Below, piece after piece: positions 1 through 6,031 of a stretch of DNA of 7,958 nucleotides. The position numbers were made by a program, and so were the translations under genes. Source of the DNA: CAZFAT01 sp964517075. Its GTDB lineage: Bacteria; Acidobacteriota; Vicinamibacteria; Vicinamibacterales; SCN-69-37. Under the pieces are notes generated by a model. That model was not told the DNA's origin. It saw only the letters and a program-made list of their open reading frames with translations, and made no database searches. The stretch spans positions 1-7,958 of the forward strand of contig CAZFAT010000054.1 in assembly GCA_964517075.1 (NCBI GenBank). The letters are read 5' to 3'. Numbering within the stretch: position 1 is the stretch's first letter; the number at the start of each line of letters is the position of its first letter.

Positions 1-462
1 GGCGTGACGCCGGATGGCGCGGCCGTCACGGTGACCGAGCAGGACCTGGCCCGCTACGAGGCGATCTTCAACGACGCGGAGTTCTGGAAGACGATCGGCG
101 CCACGTACGAACAGCCGCTGATCGTCACCGGCTCGGTGCTGTTCACCGAGGTCGCGCGCAGCGGCATCAGCGCCAAACCGGTGGCGACCATCGATCAGAA
201 CACGGGCATCGAGCAGTACCGCACCGAGCCCGTCTTCCGCGATCAGAAGGGCTACGCGATCTCCCCGAAGTTCGTCTTCATCGACGGCCGCACCGGCGCC
301 CAGCTCCACAGCGAAGCCTTCCACGAAGAGGTCTTTTACCCGGCGGGCGAGACCACCCCGGCCCTGTCTTCCTATTTCGAGCTGATGGACCGGCTGCTGC
401 CCGGCTTCCTGGGCACGCTCAGCAGCCAGACGATTCGCGGTTCGCGGATTCTGCTCAAGTAG
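1..462 (+). CDS. C-terminal part of an unrecognised protein (5' end outside the window)
   Basis: The frame is open from the left edge to a TAG stop at 460-462, giving about 153 visible residues. A GTG at position 4 could be read as a start, but the open frame reaches the edge and no ribosome binding site can be seen, so the gene most likely begins upstream. The visible part looks like a soluble, mixed alpha/beta domain with no obvious membrane segment. It contains a hydrophobic strand-like stretch (LIVTGSVLF, about residues 40-48), an aromatic stretch with FVFIDG (about 91-96), and a C-terminal segment rich in Leu and Ser ending in ILLK. I do not recognise the family. It lies 109 bases upstream of rplU and is probably a separate transcription unit. 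An exported or lipoprotein-type protein is possible, but the diagnostic N-terminus is missing. Confidence 0.7.
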   Translation, partial: GVTPDGAAVTVTEQDLARYEAIFNDAEFWKTIGATYEQPLIVTGSVLFTEVARSGISAKPVATIDQNTGIEQYRTEPVFRDQKGYAISPKFVFIDGRTGAQLHSEAFHEEVFYPAGETTPALSSYFELMDRLLPGFLGTLSSQTIRGSRILLK

Positions 463-475
463 CCTGCCCTTCGCC

Positions 476-505
476 TTGCGGCGTTCCGCCCTCGGGTGTT
501 AGCCT
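476..505 (+). promoter_or_regulatory. Candidate promoter for the rplU-rpmA-obg-nadD-rsfS operon
   Basis: TTGCGG at 476-481 resembles a -35 box. After 18 bases, TAGCCT at 500-505 keeps the first T, the A and the last T of a -10 box. It is preceded by TG at 497-498 with one intervening base, as in an extended -10 element. Transcription would start near 512, leaving a leader of about 60 bases before rplU. The match is by eye and imperfect; other starts in the 463-571 gap are possible. Confidence 0.3.
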
Positions 506-518
506 TGGAGGTTCCAGT

Positions 519-550
519 CCGGGCGGAGAGCGCCCTCGTGCCCTGCCCGG
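519..550 (+). promoter_or_regulatory. Possible structured leader upstream of rplU with two alternative hairpins
   Basis: GGGCG at 521-525 pairs perfectly with CGCCC at 531-535 around a GAGAG loop. Alternatively CCGGGC at 519-524 can pair with GCCCGG at 545-550. The two pairings share bases and exclude each other. The second ends shortly before the GGAG ribosome binding site at 559-562, which is 9 bases from the rplU ATG. Ribosomal protein operons are often autoregulated through such leaders, and L21 leaders are known in other phyla. In a GC-rich sequence the pairing could be chance. Confidence 0.25.
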
Positions 551-571
551 GCCATTCCGGAGTGTGCGCCC

Positions 572-886
572 ATGTTCGCGATTGTTGAAGCCGGCGGCCG
601 GCAGGAGAAAGTCGAGCCCGGCGCCCTGGTGGTCGTCGATAAGCTCGAGGCGGACCCCGGCACGGAGATCACCTTCGATCGAGTCCTCCTGGTGGAGACG
701 GCCGACGGCGGCGTCGTGACCGGCCAGCCCTACGTGACCGGCGCATCGGTCACGGCGGTGGTCGAAGCGCAGTCGAAGGGGAAGAAGATTCGCGTGTTCA
801 AGATGAAGCGGCGCAAGCAGTATCGGCGCACCAAGGGGCACCGCACGCTGCAGACGCGCGTGCGCGTGACGAGCATCAACGTCTGA
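572..886 (+). CDS. rplU: 50S ribosomal protein L21
   Basis: L21 is a 23S rRNA-binding protein of the large ribosomal subunit. The 104-residue product has the normal length of the family (about 103). It starts with the typical MFAIVEAGGRQ..V and has the beta-rich N-terminal part followed by the very basic RNA-binding segment with KMKRRKQYRRTKGHR (about residues 77-91), the L21 signature region. It ends after a TxVRVTSI strand, as usual. The ATG start is supported by GGAG at 559-562, 9 bases upstream. It is the first gene of the operon and is followed by rpmA after 27 bases, the near-universal bacterial arrangement. Nothing appears truncated or unusual. Confidence 0.97.
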   Translation: MFAIVEAGGRQEKVEPGALVVVDKLEADPGTEITFDRVLLVETADGGVVTGQPYVTGASVTAVVEAQSKGKKIRVFKMKRRKQYRRTKGHRTLQTRVRVTSINV

Positions 887-913
887 CGCCGCCGCGCTCG
901 ATAGGATCCAGCC

Positions 914-1180
914 ATGGCACACAAAAAGGGGCAGGGCAGTTCTCGCAACGGCCGCGACAGCAATTCGCAGCGGCTGGGCGTCAAGCGATTCGACGGCAAC
1001 CTCGTCACCGGGGGATCGATCCTCGTCCGCCAGCGCGGCCAGCGGTTTCGCGCGGGCCTGAATGTCGGCCGCGGCAAGGACGACACGCTCTTTGCCAAGG
1101 TCACCGGTCACGTCAAGTTCGCCAATCGCGGCGCCCGCGGCCGCGTCATCAGCATCGTCCCCGCCGACACCAAGGCCTGA
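914..1180 (+). CDS. rpmA: 50S ribosomal protein L27
   Basis: L27 is a large-subunit protein whose N-terminal tail reaches the peptidyl transferase centre. The 88-residue product begins MAHKKGQGSSRNGRDS, the canonical tail, immediately after the initiator Met. It therefore lacks the cleavable N-terminal extension that Firmicutes and some other bacteria remove with the Prp protease. RLGVKRF (about residues 20-26) and the core with ILVRQRG, GLNVGRGKDDTLFA and GHVKF match the family throughout. A weak AGGA at 903-906 precedes the ATG. It lies between rplU and obg, separated from obg by 62 bases. This identification is secure. Confidence 0.97.
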   Translation: MAHKKGQGSSRNGRDSNSQRLGVKRFDGNLVTGGSILVRQRGQRFRAGLNVGRGKDDTLFAKVTGHVKFANRGARGRVISIVPADTKA

Positions 1181-1242
1181 GCGGTCCGGCGCGCGTGGGG
1201 GTCCGAAGGCCGGCGTCGGCGCGGTGTCGCGACTGAGCGGCC

Positions 1243-2286
1243 ATGTTCATTGACGAAGTCGACGTCGAACTGCGCGCCGGCGATGGCGGCAGCGGCTGCC
1301 TCGCCTTTCGTCGCGAGAAACACGTGCCGCGCGGCGGGCCCAGCGGGGGCGACGGCGGCCGGGGCGGATCGATATTCCTCGTCGCCAGCGCCCACCAGAA
1401 CACCCTCGTCACCTACCGGTTTCATCCCGAGTTCAAGGCGGACCGCGGCCAGCACGGCCAGGGGTCCAACCGTACGGGCCGCGACGGCGCGGACCTCGTG
1501 CTCGAAGTGCCGCCGGGGACGATGGCCTTTGACGCGTCGGGAGAGGTGCCGCTGCTGCTGGCGGACCTGACGACCGTGGGGGAACGCGTGCTCATCGCGC
1601 GCGGCGGACGCGGCGGCCGGGGCAACGCGGCGTTTGCCACGGCGACCAACCGCGCGCCGCGGCGCACCGAGCCCGGGGAACCAGGGGAAGCGCGCCGGGT
1701 CCGCCTGCGCCTCAAGCTGCTCGCCGACGTCGGGCTGGTCGGCTTCCCCAACGCCGGCAAGAGCACGCTGATCGCGCGGATCTCCGCCGCGCGTCCGAAG
1801 ATTGCCGACTATCCGTTCACAACGCTCACCCCCAATCTCGGCGTGGTGCACCTGAGCGACGACCGATCGTTCGTGGTGGCCGACGTGCCCGGCCTGATCG
1901 AAGGAGCCCATCTCGGCCACGGACTCGGGACGCGTTTCCTGGCGCACCTCGAGCGCACGAAGGTGCTGGTGCACCTGATCGACGTGTCGGCCGCCTCGGG
2001 GCGCGATCCCGTCGAGGACTTCGAGGTGATCACGCACGAGCTCGCGGCGTTCGAAAGCACGGAGGAGGACGTGGGCGTTCGGCTGGCGTCGAAGACCCAG
2101 ATCGCCGCAGCCAATAAGATCGACGCGATGGACGACCCCGAACGGCTCGAGCGACTCGCACGTCACCTGAAAGGCGCGGGCGTGCCGCTCTACCCGGTGT
2201 CGGCCGTCACGGGAGCCGGCGTCCCGGCGCTGCTCGAGGCCATGTGGCGCGAGGTGTCAGCCGCCGCCGGAGCCCACCAGACATGA
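1243..2286 (+). CDS. obgE: Obg/CgtA family GTPase involved in ribosome assembly
   Basis: Obg is an essential, slow GTPase that binds the large ribosomal subunit and links ribosome assembly to growth and stress state. The 347-residue product starts with the glycine-rich OBG domain (about 1-158), including GDGGSG, GGPSGGDGGRGG and the GGRGGRGNAAFAT segment. The G domain follows: G1 GFPNAGKS at 167-174, a switch I region with TTLTPNLG at 193-200, G3 DVPGLIEGA at 214-222, G4 NKID at 291-294 and G5 SAVTG at 320-324. The protein ends soon after the G domain, so it lacks both the acidic tail of E. coli ObgE (about 390 residues) and the OCT domain of some Gram-positive Obg proteins. The ATG at 1243 gives the standard N-terminus MFIDEV. 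Its TGA overlaps the nadD ATG (ATGA at 2283-2286), which suggests translational coupling. Confidence 0.96.
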   Translation: MFIDEVDVELRAGDGGSGCLAFRREKHVPRGGPSGGDGGRGGSIFLVASAHQNTLVTYRFHPEFKADRGQHGQGSNRTGRDGADLVLEVPPGTMAFDASGEVPLLLADLTTVGERVLIARGGRGGRGNAAFATATNRAPRRTEPGEPGEARRVRLRLKLLADVGLVGFPNAGKSTLIARISAARPKIADYPFTTLTPNLGVVHLSDDRSFVVADVPGLIEGAHLGHGLGTRFLAHLERTKVLVHLIDVSAASGRDPVEDFEVITHELAAFESTEEDVGVRLASKTQIAAANKIDAMDDPERLERLARHLKGAGVPLYPVSAVTGAGVPALLEAMWREVSAAAGAHQT

Positions 2287-2948
2287 CGCTGGGTCTGTTC
2301 GGCGGAACGTTCGATCCCATCCACACCGGGCATCTCGACGTCGCGCGCGCCGCGCGACGCGTCCTGGGCCTGTCTGAAGTGTGGGTCGTGCCGGCCCGGC
2401 TCCCGCCGCATCGCAGCCCTCCCGTGGCCTCGGCGGCCCATCGGTTCGCGATGGCCGCGCTGGCGATGGCGGATCAGGACGACCTGATACTGTCGGACCT
2501 CGAGATGGAGACCGACGGACCGTCGTTCACGACGACCACGCTCGATCGCCTGACCGAGCGCGGCGTCGACACGCGCGCGCTCTGCCTGATCATCGGCGCC
2601 GACGCGTTCCTGGACATCCGCAGCTGGAAGGACTATCCGCAGCTGCTCGACCGCTGCCACTTCGCGGTCGTGTCACGACCGGGCACGTCGGCGCTGTCGC
2701 TGCCCTCGGCGCTGCCGGATCTGGCCGGACGGATGGAGCCGGCGACGCGCGCGTTCCCCTCGCGGCCGCGCGTCCTGCTCGTCGATGCGCCGACCGCACC
2801 TGTATCATCGACCGACGTGCGGCGCGCGTGCGCCGCCGGGCAGCCGCTGGCCGGGCTCGTGCCGCCGGCCGTGGCGGCGTATCTCGACCGGCACGCGCTC
2901 TACGCGCCGCGACAGGGCGCTCGTGATGCCTCCGAGGCCACAGCATGA
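2283..2948 (+). CDS. nadD: Nicotinate-nucleotide adenylyltransferase
   Basis: NadD transfers AMP from ATP to nicotinate mononucleotide, giving deamido-NAD, a step of cytosolic NAD synthesis. The 221-residue product has the nucleotidyltransferase signature GGTFDPIHTGH at 7-17 near the N-terminus, PSFTTTTL at about 80-87, IIGADAF followed by the W..Y..LL stretch at about 103-122, and the C-terminal ISSTxVR-type motif, here VSSTDVR, at 174-180. The start at 2283 is preferred because MTLGLFGGTFDP places the motif at its normal distance from the N-terminus. An in-frame ATG at 2244 lies inside obg and would add only an Arg-rich, unconserved 13 residues. The gene overlaps obg upstream and rsfS downstream by 4 bases each, so the three are probably translated in a coupled way. 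Confidence 0.95.
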   Translation: MTLGLFGGTFDPIHTGHLDVARAARRVLGLSEVWVVPARLPPHRSPPVASAAHRFAMAALAMADQDDLILSDLEMETDGPSFTTTTLDRLTERGVDTRALCLIIGADAFLDIRSWKDYPQLLDRCHFAVVSRPGTSALSLPSALPDLAGRMEPATRAFPSRPRVLLVDAPTAPVSSTDVRRACAAGQPLAGLVPPAVAAYLDRHALYAPRQGARDASEATA

Positions 2949-3325
2949 AATCACCGCAGCGGCGGGCCCGCAAACGTGCATCCGGACTGTCCAGAGAACT
3001 GACGCTCGGCATCGCCGCCACGCTCGACAAGAAGGCCACCGACGTGGTGGTCCTCGACCTTCGCAAGGCTTCGGCCTTCACCGACTTCTTTGTCATCTGC
3101 ACCGGCGCCAACGTCCGGCAGGTCCACGCGATTGCCGACGCCGTGCAAGCCGCGATTGGCCAGACCGGTGCGAAGCCGGCCCTCGTCGAAGGCCTCGGCC
3201 GCGCCGAGTGGGTGCTCATCGATTATTTCGACTTCATCGTCCACATCTTCACGCCAGCGACGCGCGAGTTCTACAGCCTCGAGCGGCTGTGGGGTGACGC
3301 CGAAAAGATTGAAGTTTCCGCGTAG
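2945..3325 (+). CDS. rsfS: Ribosome silencing factor RsfS (YbeB/Iojap family)
   Basis: RsfS binds ribosomal protein L14 on the large subunit and blocks joining with the small subunit, lowering translation when nutrients are scarce. The 126-residue product has a basic N-terminal extension of about 15 residues, then the conserved domain: DVVVLDLRKASAFTDFFVICTG at about 33-54, which holds the family's TDFFVI core. The hallmark C-terminal segment follows, with EWVLIDYFDFIVHIF at about 88-102 and FYSLERLW at 109-116. Its ATG overlaps the nadD TGA. The pairing with nadD and obg is typical of many bacteria. It appears to be the last gene of the rplU operon, since a 120-base gap with an inverted repeat follows. 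Confidence 0.95.
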   Translation: MKSPQRRARKRASGLSRELTLGIAATLDKKATDVVVLDLRKASAFTDFFVICTGANVRQVHAIADAVQAAIGQTGAKPALVEGLGRAEWVLIDYFDFIVHIFTPATREFYSLERLWGDAEKIEVSA

Positions 3326-3341
3326 CCGTCACTGACGTCCG

Positions 3342-3358
3342 GTGGCAATTCTTGCCAC
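3342..3358. repeat. Perfect inverted repeat in the rsfS-comF gap (hairpin or operator)
   Basis: GTGGCAA at 3342-3348 and TTGCCAC at 3352-3358 are perfect complements around a TTC loop. It starts 16 bases after the rsfS stop, so it could be a transcript-end hairpin for the rplU operon. No T-rich tract follows, so a classic intrinsic terminator is not shown. A binding site for a dimeric regulator upstream of comF is the alternative. Confidence 0.6.
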
Positions 3359-3445
3359 GCCGACGGCAGTCTGGCCGATCGGCCGCCGAACCGCGCTGGC
3401 AGATCGCTTGCACGGTCCGGGTGCATTCGAACCGCTCTTTCGATC

Positions 3446-4231
3446 GTGGACGTCGCCGCAAACGCCGCCGTCCGGCTGCTCCTGGCGCCGGCGTGCGCGT
3501 CGTGCGCCTGTGAGCTCGAGCGCCCACTCGAGAGCCCGGTCTGCGCGGCCTGCTGGCGAGCCGTGCCGGCGCTCACCCCGCCCTGGTGCGAGCGCTGTGG
3601 TGACGTGCTGCCGTCCTGGCGATCGCCCGGCCCGCTCTGCGCGCGATGCCGCCGGCACCCGGCGCGGTTCGTCGTGGCCCGCAGCGCCGGCCGGTACGAC
3701 GGGTCGCTCCGCGCGATCATTCACGCATTCAAATACGATCAACGCCGCGCACTGGCCCCGGCGCTCGCGGCGCTCGTCGTCCGCGCCTACCCGGACTGGC
3801 TCGACGAGGCCGACGCGGTCATCCCGGTTCCGTTGCATCCGAGGCGGGTGCTGCAGCGTGGTTTCAACCAGGCGGACGATCTCGCGCGGCATCTCGGCCG
3901 GCCGGTGTGGCCGGCGCTGCGGCGCCGCCGGGCGGGACCGCCTCAGGCGTCGCTGCCGGCCGCGCGGCGGCATGCCAACGTGCGTGACGCCTTCGGGCTG
4001 GCCCGCTGGTCCGCACCAGTGGGACGACGCTGGTCCCGGATCCTGCGCGATCGGGTCGTGGTGCTGGTGGACGACGTGATGACAACGGGCGCGACGCTGG
4101 ACGCGTGTGCGCGAGTCCTGCGCGACGCCGGGGCGGGCACCGTCAAGGCGCTGACGGTGGCGCGAGCCGTGACAGGACCGCGCGCGTCACTGCCGCCGCA
4201 ACCTGCTCCTTCCCCGGTTCGGCATCGATGA
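3446..4231 (+). CDS. comF: ComF family protein (phosphoribosyltransferase fold, DNA-uptake related)
   Basis: ComF/GntX-type proteins are cytoplasmic and are needed for natural transformation in several bacteria, where they act with the ssDNA import machinery; the exact reaction is not settled for most. The 261-residue product has an N-terminal cysteine cluster with four CxxC pairs at C17/C20, C33/C36, C48/C51 and C65/C68 (plus C22), typical of the family's zinc-binding region. The phosphoribosyltransferase domain follows: AFKYDQRRALAP (94-105), VIPVPLHPRRVLQRGFNQA (125-143) and the PRPP-binding motif VVLVDDVMTTGAT at 205-217. The start is a GTG with no clear ribosome binding site, so it is less certain than the rest. 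The family core ends near residue 240. The last 20 or so residues are Pro- and Arg-rich and are read antisense to tmk, which overlaps by 89 bases. Confidence 0.9.
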   Translation: MDVAANAAVRLLLAPACASCACELERPLESPVCAACWRAVPALTPPWCERCGDVLPSWRSPGPLCARCRRHPARFVVARSAGRYDGSLRAIIHAFKYDQRRALAPALAALVVRAYPDWLDEADAVIPVPLHPRRVLQRGFNQADDLARHLGRPVWPALRRRRAGPPQASLPAARRHANVRDAFGLARWSAPVGRRWSRILRDRVVVLVDDVMTTGATLDACARVLRDAGAGTVKALTVARAVTGPRASLPPQPAPSPVRHR

Positions 4232-4748
4232 CGATCCAGCCACCCTGCACGGCCTGACGCCGGTAGCTGTCGCGCACGCGCCCGAGCAGCGCCATGTCGC
4301 GTTCGAAGCGATCGCGGCCGCTCCGCTTGCGCTGCACCGCGGTGGCCGGTGCGATATCGAGCAGGACCGTGACCGCAGGGGCCGGCAGGTGGCGCTGGAT
4401 GTCCTCCATCCATGCGGGATCGAGCCCTTGGGCCTCGCCGTAGGCGACGCTCGACGCCCGGTAGCGATCGCAGATCACCGTCTCGCCGGCGGTGAGCCAG
4501 TGATCCATCCTTGGCTTGTACTCGAAGCGGTTGGCGATGTAGAGCAACTGCATCACCTCCGGGGTGAAATCGCGCTCGCCCGCCAGCGCTTTGCGAATTT
4601 CCTGGCCGATTGGCGTTTCGTAGTCGGGGAAGGACACGGATCGGACGGTGCGGCCGTCCTGCTCAAGCCGCGCCCGCAGGTGGCGGGCCTGCGTCTCCTT
4701 CCCGCTCTGATCGAGGCCCTCGAAGGCGATTACCACGGCACGTCCCAC
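4143..4748 (-). CDS. tmk: Thymidylate kinase (dTMP kinase)
   Basis: Tmk phosphorylates dTMP to dTDP with ATP, required for dTTP supply. The 201-residue product has the usual length. The P-loop lies at G11-K17 (GLDQSGK), but the next residue is Glu18 rather than Ser or Thr. SFPDYETPIG (39-48) and the DRY motif (94-96) in VICDRYRASSVAYGEAQG match the dTMP-binding region. The LID segment QRKRSGRDRFERD (139-151) is rich in Arg. An Arg-bearing LID together with Gln14 where the human and yeast enzymes carry a P-loop Arg suggests the bacterial type II arrangement. The start is GTG at 4748, inside the end of lysA (19-base overlap), so translation probably depends on lysA reading; a second GTG at codon 5 is possible but would shorten the first strand. 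The 3' end runs 89 bases into comF on the opposite strand. Confidence 0.93.
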   Translation of the reverse strand: MGRAVVIAFEGLDQSGKETQARHLRARLEQDGRTVRSVSFPDYETPIGQEIRKALAGERDFTPEVMQLLYIANRFEYKPRMDHWLTAGETVICDRYRASSVAYGEAQGLDPAWMEDIQRHLPAPAVTVLLDIAPATAVQRKRSGRDRFERDMALLGRVRDSYRRQAVQGGWIVIDAEPGKEQVAAAVTRAVLSRLAPPSAP

Positions 4749-5980
4749 TGCAGCATCTCGTCCACCGTCTGCCGGCGCCGCACCAGGCGGGCCTCGCCCT
4801 CGCGTACCAGCACTTCGGCCGCGAGCGGACGGCGGTTGTAGTTCGACGCCATGACCGCGCCATATGCGCCCGTGTCGCGGATGGCGAGCAGATCGCCAGG
4901 CTCGAGTGGCGGCAGATCGCGGTCGGTCCCGAACGTGTCGGCCGTTTCGCAGACCGGTCCCACCACATCGGCGCGAATCCGCGTGCCCTGCCGTGGCCGC
5001 ACGGCCTGGATGTCGTGCCAGGCGCCGTACAGCGCGGGCCTCAGCAGATCCGTCATGCCGGCGTCCACGACCACGAACCAGCCGCCGTCGGGACGAGGCT
5101 TCATATCCACGATCTCGGTGAGAAGGACGCCGCTCGGCCCGACGATCCAGCGACCGGGCTCGAGGAGCAGCGTGAGGCCGGTGGGTTCGACGGCGGGCAG
5201 AATGGCCGCGGCGTAGTCCGCGGGCGAGAGCACGGGCTGGTCGGCGCGATAGCTGATGCCGAGCCCGCCACCCAGGTCGAGGTGCTCGAGGCCGATGCCG
5301 GCCGAGCGCAGTTCCATGGCGAGATGGGCCACCAGCGTCGCGGCGCGTCCGAGCGGCTCGGCGCGCGTCACTTGCGATCCGACGTGGACGTGCAGGCCCA
5401 CGAGCCGCAGGCCGGGCCGGCGCGCCACGTCGCGGGCCAGGCTGCGGGCGGCGTCCAGCGAGACGCCGAACTTGTTCACCCGCGATCCCGTGGAGATGTG
5501 CGGGTGCGTGTCCGCGTCGATGTCGGGATTGATGCGGACGGCCACGCGCGCTTCACGTCCGGCCTCGGCCGCGAGGGCGGCCAGGCGCACGAGCTCCCCC
5601 TCGGACTCGACGTTGATGGCCCCCACACCCAGACGGACCGCCAGATCGAGTTCCCCCCGCGTCTTGCCGACGCCGGTGAAGACAATGTCGCGGGGCGCGA
5701 AGCCCGCCCGGCGCGCGAGCGCGATCTCCCCGCCCGAATTGGCGTCGGCGGACGCCCCGAACGCGCGCACGCACTCCACGACCGCGAGCGTCGAGTTTGC
5801 CTTGAGGGCGTAGTGAATGCGGTGGGGCACGCGAGCGAAGGGCGCGTCGAACGCGCGGAAGCGCTCGCCCAGCACGGCGGCGCTGTAGAGGTGCACCGGC
5901 GTGCCGTGCGCGCGGGCGACAGCCGACAGGGGCACTCCGTCGCAGGCGAGCTCCCCCTCGCTGTAGCCAACACCGGTCAC
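4730..5980 (-). CDS. lysA: Diaminopimelate decarboxylase
   Basis: LysA is a PLP-dependent enzyme that decarboxylates meso-diaminopimelate to lysine, the last step of lysine synthesis, in the cytoplasm. The 416-residue product has a fold-type III alanine-racemase-like barrel followed by a beta domain. The PLP lysine is K60 in YALKANS. Other family motifs are NSGGE (81-85), HVHVGSQ (197-203), the phosphate-binding GGGLG (237-241), EPGR (274-277), the catalytic cysteine segment GPVCETADTF (341-350, Cys344) and DTGAYGAVMASNYNRRP (369-385). The reading frame is open far upstream, antisense to the sigma gene. GTG at 5980 is chosen because GYSEGELACDGVPL then falls at the normal N-terminal position of LysA, and because a -10-like box lies just upstream. 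A GTG at codon 16 would remove conserved residues. The gene overlaps tmk downstream. Confidence 0.93.
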   Translation of the reverse strand: MTGVGYSEGELACDGVPLSAVARAHGTPVHLYSAAVLGERFRAFDAPFARVPHRIHYALKANSTLAVVECVRAFGASADANSGGEIALARRAGFAPRDIVFTGVGKTRGELDLAVRLGVGAINVESEGELVRLAALAAEAGREARVAVRINPDIDADTHPHISTGSRVNKFGVSLDAARSLARDVARRPGLRLVGLHVHVGSQVTRAEPLGRAATLVAHLAMELRSAGIGLEHLDLGGGLGISYRADQPVLSPADYAAAILPAVEPTGLTLLLEPGRWIVGPSGVLLTEIVDMKPRPDGGWFVVVDAGMTDLLRPALYGAWHDIQAVRPRQGTRIRADVVGPVCETADTFGTDRDLPPLEPGDLLAIRDTGAYGAVMASNYNRRPLAAEVLVREGEARLVRRRQTVDEMLQWDVPW

Positions 5981-5989
5981 GGGCCGATC

Positions 5990-5995
5990 ATTGTA
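5990..5995 (-). promoter_or_regulatory. Candidate -10 box of lysA, in the divergent lysA/sigma gap
   Basis: Read on the minus strand, 5995-5990 is TACAAT, one mismatch from TATAAT. No good -35 is present at the usual distance (GC-rich sequence there). Nine bases separate it from the lysA GTG at 5980, so transcription would begin about 3 bases before the start codon and the mRNA would be nearly leaderless. The whole gap to the divergent sigma gene is 51 bases (5981-6031). Confidence 0.4.
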
Positions 5996-6031
5996 CTCTG
6001 TAGGCCAGCAGCGCCCCCGGCGCCTTCCACC

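Noticed and set aside
1..6. GTG at position 4 as the true start of the first gene
   Set aside because: The frame is open to the edge and no ribosome binding site is visible, so the gene is treated as cut by the window.
455..1111. 218-codon minus-strand open frame opposite rplU and rpmA
   Set aside because: It runs antisense across two secure ribosomal protein genes and lacks any family features.
1108..2166. 352-codon minus-strand open frame opposite obg
   Set aside because: It is an antisense shadow of the conserved Obg coding sequence, rich in Arg, His and Ala with no recognisable domain.
2244..2282. Upstream ATG for nadD inside obg
   Set aside because: It adds 13 unconserved residues before the normal N-terminus; the ATGA overlap start at 2283 fits the family.
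3342..3358. Sigma-54 promoter (TGGCA...TTGC) upstream of comF
   Set aside because: The spacer between the GG and GC elements is two bases short of the sigma-54 consensus, and the match is explained by the inverted repeat.
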